A stretch of DNA of 35,690 nt from an uncultured Burkholderiales bacterium (GCA_903871545.1 CAIQHG010000017.1:1-35690), one strand, 5' to 3'. Shown: positions 15,777 through 24,401, numbered from the stretch's first letter. Numbers and translations: made by a program. The notes: generated from the letters alone by a model not told the origin.

Positions 15777-17864
15777 ATGGCAACCGCAACCGCAACACTT
15801 AATAATTCTTTGAGTATTCCCTCCAACAAGGGATCGGAATTAGACTTCGCTGAGGGCGCTGACACAGGCGCAGGCGCTAGCACCAAAGGTGCACTTGCTA
15901 GGCCCCTTGCCTCCCAAGTCTTAGGCGACCCAATGGGTACGCTGAAAGAAATTATTCGCCAACCCAGCGTCAAAAAAATGCTCCCCTTGGTGGTCATCAT
16001 GTTGGTTGTTGCAGCGTTTGGATTGGCCTCCATGTCCATGAAGACACCTTCCTATAAGGCCCTTAATTTGATGCTCCCTGAGGCGGATAAACAAATCGCT
16101 TTAGAGGCTTTAAAGACCGCCGATTTCACCCCCCAGATTGACCAAAATAATGGGCAAATCATGGTGCCCGCGAATCGCTATCAAGAAGCAAAAATGCTGA
16201 TCGCCTCCAAGGGCCTACCGCACTCAGATATGCAAGGTATGGAGGGCTTAAAAGACATGCCCGCCATGACTACCAGCCAATTCATGGAACAAGTGCGTTA
16301 CAACAACGCAATGGAGCAAGAGCTCGCTAAAAGCATCTCCCAAATTGCAGGTATAAAGAACGCCCGCGTTCACTTAGCGGCACCAAAGCAAACCGTATTT
16401 GTTCGTGACCGGGTCCCAACCAAAGCCTCTGTTGTGATCACCAGAGCACCTGGGAAAATCGTCTCCGCTGCCAACGTACAAGCCATCATTCAACTCGTCT
16501 CAGCAAGCGTACCTTACCTCGCCCCTGAGAACGTGTCTGTGGTGGACAACTACGGCTCCTTGATGAACGACATGTTGCTTGAAGCCCCACTTGGCATGAC
16601 TGCAGCGCAGCTCCAACAAAAGCAACAAATGGAGGATCTGTACAGAACCCGTTTGATCCAGCTCTTGGCCCCCATCGTTGGCGAGTCAAACGTGAGCGCG
16701 CAAGTCTCTATCAACTTGGATTTCACACAACAAGAAACAACCACTGAAGACTTTGACGAAAGAGATAAGGGCCCTAAAACACGTTCTGAATTATTTGTAG
16801 AAGATAGGAACACCTTCAAAGATGCAATCGGTATTCCTGGCTCCTTAAGTAACACACCGCCCAACCCACCCCAAAACCCCTCCGCTACCCCCAACACAAG
16901 TGCGGACATCAACAAAGGGTTGAGCGAGAAAGGTGTACAAGTTACTGCTCGCAGCACTAAAAACTATGAGTTAGACCGCGCTGTGAGGCACACCACCAAT
17001 CAAATGGGCACCATCCAACGCATGGGTGTGGGTGTATTGATCAATGAGCGCCCAATTCCAGCGGGTATGAAAGTGGAAAAGCCTGCAGAGGGCAGCCCAC
17101 CACAGACAACGATTCCCTATACGCAGGAGGAACTCGACCGATTGAACCAATTGGTGAGAGGTGCGGTTGGTTTTAGCAACGACAGGGGTGATGTGGTGAC
17201 GGTCGTCTCTACACGCTTTGAGCCGCCTATTGATCCCGACGCACTCCCTTGGTACAAAGATGAGGGCGTGGCCTCAATCGCCAACAGCGCTGGAATTGCA
17301 TTCTTATTTGCACTGTTCCTGTTATTAGTGGTTCGCCCTGTTGTTAAACGCATGACCAAACCTGAGGTGGATCCCGCTGAGCTTGCAAGAGCAGCGCTTG
17401 AGGCGGCTACAACGGAGGCCAAAGTGGCTGAGAAAATGCGGGCTGAGCGTATCGCACAAGCCGAGGCTGACGCCTCCGCCAAAGCAATTGCTGAGCGGGC
17501 TGCACGAGAGGCGGCAATCGCTGAGGCTAAATTAGTGGAGGAGGCTAGACGAGCCGCGGAAGAAAGAGCCAAAATAGAGGCTGAGATGTACTTGGCCAAA
17601 GAAGCCCAAGAGGCACTAGATCGTCAAGCAGCGATTGAGGCAGCGGGCATCGAGAACCCAGATGAAATTCAGATGGAAGAGGGCGAGACAATGGATGACT
17701 TGAAGGCCAAAATGGCTAACATGAAACCTAAGAAACAAATGATTCCAGCAGATTTGCTTGACACAGCGAACACTTACGATGATAAAGTGGCTCTTATCAG
17801 GATGATCGTCTCAGACAATTCAACCCGAGTTGCTGGGGTTTTGAAGAACATGATTGAAAAATAA
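15777..17864 (+). CDS. fliF: Flagellar MS-ring protein FliF
   Basis: Builds the inner-membrane MS ring and RBM collar. The first membrane helix is at about 66-86 (MLPLVVIMLVVAAFGLASM). The ring-building domains follow, with YNNAMEQELAKSISQIAGIK and ARVHLAAPKQTVFVR near 180-210. The second helix is at about 505-522 (FLFALFLLLVVRP). The cytoplasmic FliG-binding tail is at 654-695 (IPADLLDTANTYDDK to VAGVLKNMIEK). At 695 residues it is longer than the usual 550-570. The extra length is mainly an Ala/Glu/Arg/Lys-rich, coiled-coil-like helix of about 100 residues between the second helix and the tail. The tail is 45% identical to the protein encoded at 21109-21678. Confidence 0.97.
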   Translation: MATATATLNNSLSIPSNKGSELDFAEGADTGAGASTKGALARPLASQVLGDPMGTLKEIIRQPSVKKMLPLVVIMLVVAAFGLASMSMKTPSYKALNLMLPEADKQIALEALKTADFTPQIDQNNGQIMVPANRYQEAKMLIASKGLPHSDMQGMEGLKDMPAMTTSQFMEQVRYNNAMEQELAKSISQIAGIKNARVHLAAPKQTVFVRDRVPTKASVVITRAPGKIVSAANVQAIIQLVSASVPYLAPENVSVVDNYGSLMNDMLLEAPLGMTAAQLQQKQQMEDLYRTRLIQLLAPIVGESNVSAQVSINLDFTQQETTTEDFDERDKGPKTRSELFVEDRNTFKDAIGIPGSLSNTPPNPPQNPSATPNTSADINKGLSEKGVQVTARSTKNYELDRAVRHTTNQMGTIQRMGVGVLINERPIPAGMKVEKPAEGSPPQTTIPYTQEELDRLNQLVRGAVGFSNDRGDVVTVVSTRFEPPIDPDALPWYKDEGVASIANSAGIAFLFALFLLLVVRPVVKRMTKPEVDPAELARAALEAATTEAKVAEKMRAERIAQAEADASAKAIAERAAREAAIAEAKLVEEARRAAEERAKIEAEMYLAKEAQEALDRQAAIEAAGIENPDEIQMEEGETMDDLKAKMANMKPKKQMIPADLLDTANTYDDKVALIRMIVSDNSTRVAGVLKNMIEK

Positions 17865-17920
17865 TTCAAATAAAGATTCGTTAAACCTATCCACAAAGAG
17901 CTATTTAAGAGGTAACAAAG

Positions 17921-18967
17921 ATGGCGACGAACGATTTAGTTGACAGATCACAATGGGCCCCTGAGCTGCAAGCTGAGATGGAAGCCATGACCTCCACTCA
18001 AAGGGCGGCCGTGTTGATGCTGTTGTTGGGCGAGGAGCAGGCCGCGGAAATTGTGAAGTACTTGAGTCCTAAAGAGGTCCAAGCCCTTGGAGGGGCGATG
18101 GTGCAAGCGGCTTCGCTGTCGCAAAACGCGGTCAATGTGGTACTTGATGAGTTTGTGGATATGCTGAAAAAACAAACCAGCCTGAGCCTTGGAAACAACG
18201 ATTATGTTGAAAAAGTAATGCGCCTGGCCCTTGGAGACGATAAGGCAAATTCAGTTCTGAATAGGATCATGCCGGGTCAAGGGACTAAAGGACTCGATAT
18301 TTTGAGTTGGATGGATCCTCGCTCTATTGCGGATATGATCAAAGGCGAGCACCCCCAGGTGATTGCCATTATTCTCTCGTTGCTTGAGCCTGCGACCGCT
18401 GCTGATGTGATGGTTTATTTGCCCGCAGAAGTCAGGCCTGAGGTGATCCAGCGCATCGCCTCTTTGGACACAGTGCAACCCGCAGCCATGATTGAGCTTG
18501 AAGCGATCATGAAGCAACAATTCTCAAAGAGTGCGTCTAACGCCTCCTCAAGCTTTGGTGGACTCGCCGCTGCTGCTGGAATTATGAACTTCACGAAAAC
18601 CGAGGTCGAGGGTGCCATCATGAACGGACTAGAGGATCTAGACCCCGTGTTGATGCAAAAAATCCAAGATTTGATGTTCACGTTCGAGAACCTCACCACA
18701 GTGGACAACAAAGGCATTCAAGTCCTTATGCGCGCGGTCGAGCCCGAGATGCTGATGACGGCTCTCAAAGGCGCAAGCGATACGGTCAAAGACAGATTTT
18801 TTGACAACATGTCTGAGCGAGCAAGGGGCATGTTCAAAGACGATATGGAGGCCAAAGGCCCAGTGCGTATGGCCGATGTAGAAGAGGCACAAAAGAAGAT
18901 TATGCGCATGGCCAGAAAACTCTCAGATTCAGGCGAGTTGATGTTAGGTGGGGCAGATTTTGTCTAA
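17921..18967 (+). CDS. fliG: Flagellar motor switch protein FliG
   Basis: C-ring protein that binds the FliF tail, interacts with MotA stators and sets rotation direction. The 348 residues are typical. The N-terminal domain has AAVLMLLLGEEQAAEIVKYL and the middle domain EHPQVIAIILSLLEP. The C-terminal torque domain includes FENLTTVDNKGIQVLMRAV and the charged helix KDRFFDNMSERARGMFKDDM, with DVEEAQKKIMRMARKL near the end. ATG 17921 has GAGGT about 8 nt upstream. The last bases overlap the fliH start. Confidence 0.97.
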   Translation: MATNDLVDRSQWAPELQAEMEAMTSTQRAAVLMLLLGEEQAAEIVKYLSPKEVQALGGAMVQAASLSQNAVNVVLDEFVDMLKKQTSLSLGNNDYVEKVMRLALGDDKANSVLNRIMPGQGTKGLDILSWMDPRSIADMIKGEHPQVIAIILSLLEPATAADVMVYLPAEVRPEVIQRIASLDTVQPAAMIELEAIMKQQFSKSASNASSSFGGLAAAAGIMNFTKTEVEGAIMNGLEDLDPVLMQKIQDLMFTFENLTTVDNKGIQVLMRAVEPEMLMTALKGASDTVKDRFFDNMSERARGMFKDDMEAKGPVRMADVEEAQKKIMRMARKLSDSGELMLGGADFV

Positions 18968-21116
18968 TCTCTCATCCCACAGACCTGCCGCCTACAAGGC
19001 TGAGTCCTTCATTCCAAGGGAAAACGACTGGGAAGAGGAGGGACTTTTTAGAAGCCCGAGTAAGGACCACGTTTACGGTGCAACCGACTGGTCTCAGGTC
19101 CCAAAGGTCGACTTTGCCAGTGTGGGCTTTACCCAACTCTCCATTCCAGAGGCGGCGGAGGTGGTCGAGGACGACAACGAATTCATGTTGGATGATTTAG
19201 ATTCGCTCAAACAAATGGGTGAGAGGCACAGCGAGTCTTTTGCAGGGGACGCAAACAAAAGGGTGGCCAGGGCGTTAACGCTTGAGCTGGAGAAACCCAA
19301 CTACAGGGTTAAAGATTTAAGCAAATCTGAAATACTTTCTAGGGAAAAACTTCGAAATCCCAATGCTAAATCAAATGAGCAACAACCCTTCATTCCAACT
19401 TACGGTGAGTCAAGGCGTGCACTGCTAAAAAAACTTGGTTTTAGTGATGATTACGAACTCAGTTTGAGTGGATCCAACGGTTCTAACAGTTCCAATAGTT
19501 CCAATAGTTCCAACAGTTCCAAGATTTCTAATAGATCTAACTCAACTAAGGGGGCGTCGGGCAAAGAAGCATTCAGTGAGTACGATCCAATTGGGGATGA
19601 CTCGGCTCTAGAGAACCCGAGCAAATGGACAGAAAACGAGCGGGGGGAGGAGGACCTCCAACCAAGCCTAAGCTCCAAGCGTTTTGGTCAAGAGGGCTTG
19701 GATGAGCAAGGCGGATACGCTTTTGAGGACGATGAAGCGGTGCAAAAGAGGACCGCAGGCGATAGTCCCGCTCGAGACTCATTTGGACAAGGCCCTGACA
19801 ACAACCGGGGAGATGAGTCAAATCTGGCACCAGGCTTAGGCACTGACGCAGACCTATATCAAGATGAGACCCGAGCTGACCCTTCTGGTTTGGGTAATCT
19901 GGACCCTTTAGGCCAAGACCATGCCCAAGACCATGCCCAAGACCATACGCAAACCGCTTTAGACCTTAGTCAAAGTGAAATGCAAGAGGCTTTATCTAAA
20001 GCCTTTGAGGACGGTTTTCATAAAGGCGCGACCGAGGCCAAAGAAAAGGCATTGGTTCAAGAATCTTTAAAAGCCGAAATGGCTTTGAAAGAGCTTGAGA
20101 ATAAGGAGGCTGAATACGCAGAGAAAGAAAAAGCAGCACTTCAAGAGCGCGAGCAACTGAGAAAAGAGTATGAGCAAGAAATTCTTCTTTTAAAAGAAAA
20201 GATTCAATCCTTTGACGACTCTTTGTTGGGGGAGTTGGAGAAAAAAAAGGAGCAACTAGACCTTGAGATGCAGCCGCGCATCAAAGTGTTAACTGATCTT
20301 TGCGATCAGTTGAAATCGTTGACCCAGGACTCGCAAACTTTTTTCGAACCCCTTAAACGACTATCCGTTCATATTGCAGAGCAATTGGTTTTGGGGGAGT
20401 TGAGTATCTCGACCAATACCATTCAAAGACTCATACACCGCTGTGTGGATGAGCTCAACATGAGGGACAACCCAGTGGTAAGGGTTGAGCTAAACGCTTT
20501 AGATAAATTAACGCTTGAGTCGGTCTTAAACCTACCAACTAACCAGGGTTTAAATGCGTTGGTACTGAACTCCTCACAAACGATGCAAGTAGGCAGTGTT
20601 CGAGTCCTCGTGAACGACACTCAAATTGAAGATCTGATTCAAAATAGACTTGAGACGATCGCTGCCCGGTTGCTTGGGCAACCTCAGAAATGGAGGGACG
20701 AATCCAAGTTGTTGAAAACGCTGGTGCAGGGCAGCTATATAACTCCCGCTGAGAAAGAGGAACCAATTAGTGAGGAGCAAGCGACTTTGCAAGCTTCTTC
20801 TGTACAAGCCTCAGAGCTAGTCAAGTCACAAGCGCACTCTTTGGAAGCAGCTACACAGGATGAGGGTATAAGTGCAAATTTAACTGAGGATCCAAATCCA
20901 GATTCAGATTCAGATTTAAATTTGCAGACAAATGGGGATGAACAGCAACCTCTCCCCAAAATGACTACAAAAATTCTAGAGCCAAACGCGCAGAGCCTTA
21001 GTTCCAGCAGTTTGTCTACGGATTTTGAAGGCATAAGCGATGGTTTGGACGGTGAAGCCTCGGCTGCCCCTCCAACCCCTGGTTCAATAAGTGGTGAGGA
21101 GTCAAATGATGCTTGA
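18960..21116 (+). CDS. fliH: Flagellar assembly protein FliH, greatly enlarged
   Basis: Regulator and peripheral-stalk-like partner of the FliI export ATPase. The start is taken as TTG 18960, overlapping the fliG stop and with a G-rich Shine-Dalgarno (AGGTGG) upstream; GTG 18948 is the alternative. At 718 residues it is about three times the usual 230-250. The FliH core is at about 345-605: the helix SEMQEALSKAFEDGFHKGAT, a long charged coiled coil, and the V/A-ATPase-E-like C-terminal domain ending in VGSVRVLVNDTQIEDLIQNR. The preceding 340 residues are acidic, low-complexity and repeat-rich, and about 115 disordered residues follow the core. An N-terminal SFIPRENDW motif, typical of FliH N-termini that bind FliN/FlhA, is kept. 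It overlaps the next gene by 8 nt. Confidence 0.9.
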   Translation: MSNLSSHRPAAYKAESFIPRENDWEEEGLFRSPSKDHVYGATDWSQVPKVDFASVGFTQLSIPEAAEVVEDDNEFMLDDLDSLKQMGERHSESFAGDANKRVARALTLELEKPNYRVKDLSKSEILSREKLRNPNAKSNEQQPFIPTYGESRRALLKKLGFSDDYELSLSGSNGSNSSNSSNSSNSSKISNRSNSTKGASGKEAFSEYDPIGDDSALENPSKWTENERGEEDLQPSLSSKRFGQEGLDEQGGYAFEDDEAVQKRTAGDSPARDSFGQGPDNNRGDESNLAPGLGTDADLYQDETRADPSGLGNLDPLGQDHAQDHAQDHTQTALDLSQSEMQEALSKAFEDGFHKGATEAKEKALVQESLKAEMALKELENKEAEYAEKEKAALQEREQLRKEYEQEILLLKEKIQSFDDSLLGELEKKKEQLDLEMQPRIKVLTDLCDQLKSLTQDSQTFFEPLKRLSVHIAEQLVLGELSISTNTIQRLIHRCVDELNMRDNPVVRVELNALDKLTLESVLNLPTNQGLNALVLNSSQTMQVGSVRVLVNDTQIEDLIQNRLETIAARLLGQPQKWRDESKLLKTLVQGSYITPAEKEEPISEEQATLQASSVQASELVKSQAHSLEAATQDEGISANLTEDPNPDSDSDLNLQTNGDEQQPLPKMTTKILEPNAQSLSSSSLSTDFEGISDGLDGEASAAPPTPGSISGEESNDA
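19470..19541 (+). repeat. 9-bp in-frame repeats in fliH (Ser-Asn-Ser)
   Basis: Eight consecutive 9-bp units of the type AGTTCCAAT encode a G/S-S-N tract in the enlarged N-terminal region. The units diverge at both ends, as expected of an ageing minisatellite. Confidence 0.85.
19914..19949 (+). repeat. 12-bp in-frame repeats in fliH (Gln-Asp-His-Ala)
   Basis: Three copies of CAAGACCATGCC, the last with two changes, encode QDHAQDHAQDHT just before the conserved FliH core. Confidence 0.85.
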
Positions 21117-21678
21117 TATGGTCAATGTAGGGCTTAGAACGCTGATGTGTTTGGGGTTCATTCTCTTTGTGGTGCGTCCCATGCTCATGGGGATGTTCAG
21201 CCGGGAAACTGACAGACTGGGCATTGAGCAGGCGGCGGAGTTGGCTGTGATGGCTGCATTTAAAAATCAATTTGATTTGGTTTTGAACACTCCCCCCCCC
21301 ACCACACTTTCGTTAGAGGACATGCGCGAGCCCCAAGAGGAGCCCCCCGTTATTGTGGTCCCCGAGCCAGAGCCTTTGCCGCCCAAACCTAACCCGTTTA
21401 TTAGGCAGTACAGGGAGTCCTCTATTAGGGAGAAAAAACTTGCTGCTCAACTCTTAGAGGAACAATCCAAGTTGCCCGTCCAAGAAGAGGAAGACGGCGA
21501 ATTAGATGCGATGAAGCTTAGGATGAACGATCACAAGAAAAAAGCTAAACCCTCCATACCGGCAGAGCTTTTAAATAATGCCAATAGCTTTGATGATAAG
21601 CTGATGATTGCCAGGTTCGTTGTCGATCAGCAAAGAGACCGCGTGGCCAGTGTGATCAAATCGATGATTAAACCCTAA
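21109..21678 (+). CDS. Stand-alone FliF C-terminal-half paralogue ('mini-FliF'), unnamed
   Basis: A 189-residue protein between fliH and fliI. The start is ATG 21109, 7 nt after AGGAG; ATG 21106 is possible. An N-terminal membrane helix (about 6-27, LMCLGFILFVVRPMLMGMF) resembles the second FliF helix and shares FVVRP/LVVRP. A Pro/Glu-rich then charged linker of about 120 residues follows. The last 42 residues (148-189) align without gaps to FliF 654-695, with 19 identities including IPA-LL--AN--DDK and RVA-V-K-MI, the region that in FliF binds FliG. The ring-building domains and first FliF helix are absent. It therefore looks like a membrane-anchored FliG-binding tail, made by partial duplication of fliF. 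It overlaps fliH by 8 nt and ends 5 bp before fliI, so it is part of the operon. The function is inferred. Confidence 0.85.
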   Translation: MLDMVNVGLRTLMCLGFILFVVRPMLMGMFSRETDRLGIEQAAELAVMAAFKNQFDLVLNTPPPTTLSLEDMREPQEEPPVIVVPEPEPLPPKPNPFIRQYRESSIREKKLAAQLLEEQSKLPVQEEEDGELDAMKLRMNDHKKKAKPSIPAELLNNANSFDDKLMIARFVVDQQRDRVASVIKSMIKP

Positions 21679-21683
21679 GTCAC

Positions 21684-23012
21684 ATGAACCTTAATTTTGA
21701 CGCGGAAGTCTCCCAAAGCATCTCCCTCGTCCACGCCCCTAAACCCCAACGCAGTGGCACACTTGCCAGGTTGGTTGGTCTAACGCTTGAGACACGGGGT
21801 CTCACAGCCCCTCTTGGCGCATGCTGTGAGGTGGTTGGGCGCAGCGGTCACAGGATCGAGGCGGAGGTGGTTGGTTTTAACGACAACGTTTTGTTCTTAA
21901 TGCCTTTTACTGAGCCCATTGGTGTTGGTCCTGGGGACACGGTTCGGGTCATCAGTGAGACACCAGAGGTTAGTCTGGGACCACAACTCCTAGGCCGCGT
22001 GATTGACGGCCGTGGCCAACCCTTAGACGGCAAGCCCGCACCGGCTTGCATGGACACGATGAGCTTAATGGGAAACCCACTCAACCCCATGGAGCGGGGA
22101 CCTATTCACGACGTATTGGACGTGGGTGTGAAAGCCATCAACGGGGTGCTGACTTTGGGAGTTGGCCAACGCATTGGACTGGTGGCTGGATCAGGGGTTG
22201 GGAAAAGTGTGTTGCTCGGCATGCTCACTCGTTTTACCCAAGCAGATGTGGTGGTCATAGGTTTGATTGGGGAGCGCGGTAGAGAGGTGCAGGCCTTTAT
22301 TCAGGAGTCTTTGGGTGTTGAGGGACTGGCTAAATCTGTGGTGGTTGCAGCGCCCGCCAATGTGTCTCCGGTCCTGCGCTTAAAAGCAACGCACATGACG
22401 CACGTGATTGCAGAGTATTTTAGGGACCAGGGTAAAAGCGTCTTAATGCTCTGTGACAGCTTAACCCGGGTCGCTCACGCACAGCGCGAGATTGGACTTG
22501 CCATCGGAGAGCCCCCGACCGCCAAAGGCTATCCGCCCTCAGTGTTTGCGCTTTTGCCCAACTTGATCGAGAGAGGCGGTGTGGGCAGACACGGGCGAGG
22601 TGCGATCACATCCGTCTATACGGTTTTAGCAGAGGGGGATGACGCCTCTGACCCCATTGTGGATATAGCGCGTGCCTCGCTAGATGGTCAAGTCATGCTG
22701 TCGCGCAAATTGGCTGACGCCGCACATTATCCAGCCATTGAGTTGAACGGCTCTATCTCACGAATTATGCAGACGCTTTTGAGTGCAGAGGATTTAAAGC
22801 AATCCAACAAATTCAGACGACTGTGGTCCCTATACCAACAAAACGTGGATTTAATCTCTGTGGGGGCCTACGAAAGAGGCAGCAACAAGGAGGTGGATGA
22901 TGCGATTCGTTTGCACGATTCAATGGCGGCTTTCTTGCAACAAGATATGCATAAAGCTCAGGACTACGAAACTACGCGAGATCAAATAAGAAATTTGATG
23001 GCGGCAATCTAG
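21684..23012 (+). CDS. fliI: Flagellar export ATPase FliI
   Basis: Cytoplasmic F1-beta-like ATPase of the flagellar type III export apparatus. The 442 residues are typical. Walker A GLVAGSGVGKSVLL lies near 167-180, GLIGERGREVQAFI follows, and Walker B is at VLMLCDSLTRVAHAQREIGL with GEPPTAKGYPPSVFALLP after it. The C-terminal domain carries LIERGG and the Q-rich FliJ-contacting end. ATG 21684 is 5 bp after the mini-FliF stop. Partners FliH and FliJ are encoded on either side. Confidence 0.97.
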   Translation: MNLNFDAEVSQSISLVHAPKPQRSGTLARLVGLTLETRGLTAPLGACCEVVGRSGHRIEAEVVGFNDNVLFLMPFTEPIGVGPGDTVRVISETPEVSLGPQLLGRVIDGRGQPLDGKPAPACMDTMSLMGNPLNPMERGPIHDVLDVGVKAINGVLTLGVGQRIGLVAGSGVGKSVLLGMLTRFTQADVVVIGLIGERGREVQAFIQESLGVEGLAKSVVVAAPANVSPVLRLKATHMTHVIAEYFRDQGKSVLMLCDSLTRVAHAQREIGLAIGEPPTAKGYPPSVFALLPNLIERGGVGRHGRGAITSVYTVLAEGDDASDPIVDIARASLDGQVMLSRKLADAAHYPAIELNGSISRIMQTLLSAEDLKQSNKFRRLWSLYQQNVDLISVGAYERGSNKEVDDAIRLHDSMAAFLQQDMHKAQDYETTRDQIRNLMAAI

Positions 23013-23060
23013 TATGTTAAAAGACTTAAATACTCTCTCATGGAAATTTGATCGTCTATT

Positions 23061-23504
23061 ATGAAACCAAGAGAATGTTGGCCTGTTTTGGCAAAAAAGG
23101 CAGATGAAGGCGTTGATGCGGCGCAGGAGTTGCTCGTCCTGGCAAGGAAAAAACTTGAGCAACTGATGGTCAGTCGAGACAAAATCATTGAGATGATGCA
23201 TGAGTACAAACTCAAATCTTTTGAAATTCAGTCCCGCTTGCACTGCATGACTGAGACCACCAATTACAGACACTTCATCAACCAACTTCAGGTTTTGCTG
23301 CAACAAGCCAATTTCCAAGTCGGTCATGCTCAGGCTGAGGTCAATAATGCTAAAAATGACCTCATGCAAGCTCAACTCAAGAAAATGAAGATGCAGGCTT
23401 TGGTTGAGCAAGATTTAAAGGCAGTTCAAAACTTCACCAGACGTTTGGAGCAAAAACAAATGGACGCTTTGGGCGTGACTTTGTATAACCTCAAAGCAGA
23501 ATGA
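23061..23504 (+). CDS. fliJ: Flagellar export protein FliJ
   Basis: Coiled-coil central-stalk protein of the FliH/I/J export ATPase complex. The 147 residues are the usual length. Two long helices rich in Lys, Glu, Gln and Leu form an antiparallel coiled coil, for example KADEGVDAAQELLVLARKKL and ARKKLEQLMVSRDKIIEMMH at the N-terminus and LKAVQNFTRRLEQKQMDALG near the end. It follows fliI after 48 bp. A 16-codon frame (23014-23064) overlaps the fliJ start as ATGA. Confidence 0.9.
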   Translation: MKPRECWPVLAKKADEGVDAAQELLVLARKKLEQLMVSRDKIIEMMHEYKLKSFEIQSRLHCMTETTNYRHFINQLQVLLQQANFQVGHAQAEVNNAKNDLMQAQLKKMKMQALVEQDLKAVQNFTRRLEQKQMDALGVTLYNLKAE

Positions 23505-23516
23505 ATTAAAGAAAAC

Positions 23517-23540
23517 TCTCTAAACTTAGCTTTTTAGAGA
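23517..23540 (-). terminator. Hairpin between convergent fliJ and the methyltransferase-like gene
   Basis: TCTCTAAA and TTTAGAGA form an 8-bp perfect stem with an 8-nt loop. On the minus strand it is followed by GTTTTCTTTAA, a modest T-run, so it could end the minus-strand gene. The next bases hold a second hairpin (GAGATGGG/CCCATCTC) inside that gene's end. Confidence 0.4.
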
Positions 23541-24401
23541 TGGGATGATCCACCCCATCTCCAAGCAATGATAGTAGCCCGGTTTGAAGGCCCAGCCCAC
23601 CCAAGACACAGGCGTTTTGAGGGGGAAGAGATTGGAGGTTTCATGATCAAGCCAAGCACCGCCAATGGGCGTCGCCCCCAACTGCTGAAGGTAGCGTTGT
23701 CTTGCTTGCTCTAGGGACATTTCATTTGAATTAAACACCACTCGGGCTGTACTTTCTGGGTTATTGTCCAAACGAACGATGCTTGCCGGCGCGGGCTCCT
23801 CGCCCGCTTTTAAAGGGCTAGGCAGACAAGACGGTCCCGAGTAAAGATCGTGTACGCTTCCCCAAACCCGGTTTTTTAGGCGCAGGTGAATAAGCTTTAG
23901 TTGTGCACTGGCCAACTCTGCGTTTCTGAGTCTGATGCGGTGTTGACCCAGCACGTTATCAAACCAAACAATAGCGCTCGGGTGAGCGCGCAGGACTTGC
24001 TCCATATGGTGAATCGCATCTAAGGTGTGAAAGCGAAGTTGTATTCCCTTTTTTTTAAGCGCTTGGCCGTGATTGAGATGAAATAAAAATCCCGCTAACG
24101 GATCGATATCATAAGCATCGATGCGTGAAAACTCCTCAAGCCAGGCAGTTGACATCATCCATCCCCCGCTCGCACCGATCAGGAGCAGTTGTGGTTTATC
24201 TGTTTTTGGGGTCTCATTTACTGTGTTTAAGCTTTGTGGGCCTGATGAGCTAAAGATTTTCATCAAATGCTGGTGAATGTGTTCTTTTGTAATGTGCCAT
24301 TTGGAGCCGGATACGCGTGCGTGCAGGTGCCAGCTCAGTCCGCCCGTGCCCCCCGCGGTTAGGGCGTTTTTAATATTTTGAAAAAAGGGCAGGGCGTTCA
24401 A
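23526..24401 (-). CDS. Putative Rossmann-fold (SAM methyltransferase-like) protein
   Basis: A 291-residue protein on the strand opposite to the flagellar genes. Residues about 72-100 read LLLIGASGGWMM then RIDAYDIDPLAGF, a beta-strand, glycine loop and acidic-strand pattern like the nucleotide/SAM pocket of class I methyltransferases. IVWFDNVLGQHRI near 145 would be the catalytic-strand region. The first start candidate is TTG 24401, with no strong Shine-Dalgarno, and the next Met is at residue 47. Its place between fliJ and fliO, head-on to the operon, splits what is often one cluster. I do not recognise the exact family; flagellin or glycan modification is only one possibility. Confidence 0.6.
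   Translation of the reverse strand: MNALPFFQNIKNALTAGGTGGLSWHLHARVSGSKWHITKEHIHQHLMKIFSSSGPQSLNTVNETPKTDKPQLLLIGASGGWMMSTAWLEEFSRIDAYDIDPLAGFLFHLNHGQALKKKGIQLRFHTLDAIHHMEQVLRAHPSAIVWFDNVLGQHRIRLRNAELASAQLKLIHLRLKNRVWGSVHDLYSGPSCLPSPLKAGEEPAPASIVRLDNNPESTARVVFNSNEMSLEQARQRYLQQLGATPIGGAWLDHETSNLFPLKTPVSWVGWAFKPGYYHCLEMGWIIPSLKS

Noticed and set aside
15641..16039. Antisense 132-codon frame across fliE and fliF
   Set aside because: It overlaps two well-supported flagellar genes and has no recognisable protein features.
17117..17599. Antisense 160-codon frame opposite fliF
   Set aside because: It mirrors the Ala/Glu-rich helix of fliF; its Ala/Ser-rich translation is typical of an antisense shadow.
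23014..23504. Frameshifted fliJ (LNTLSWKFDRLL looks like a FliJ start)
   Set aside because: The downstream frame alone gives a full-length 147-residue FliJ with a normal N-terminus, so a frameshift is not needed.
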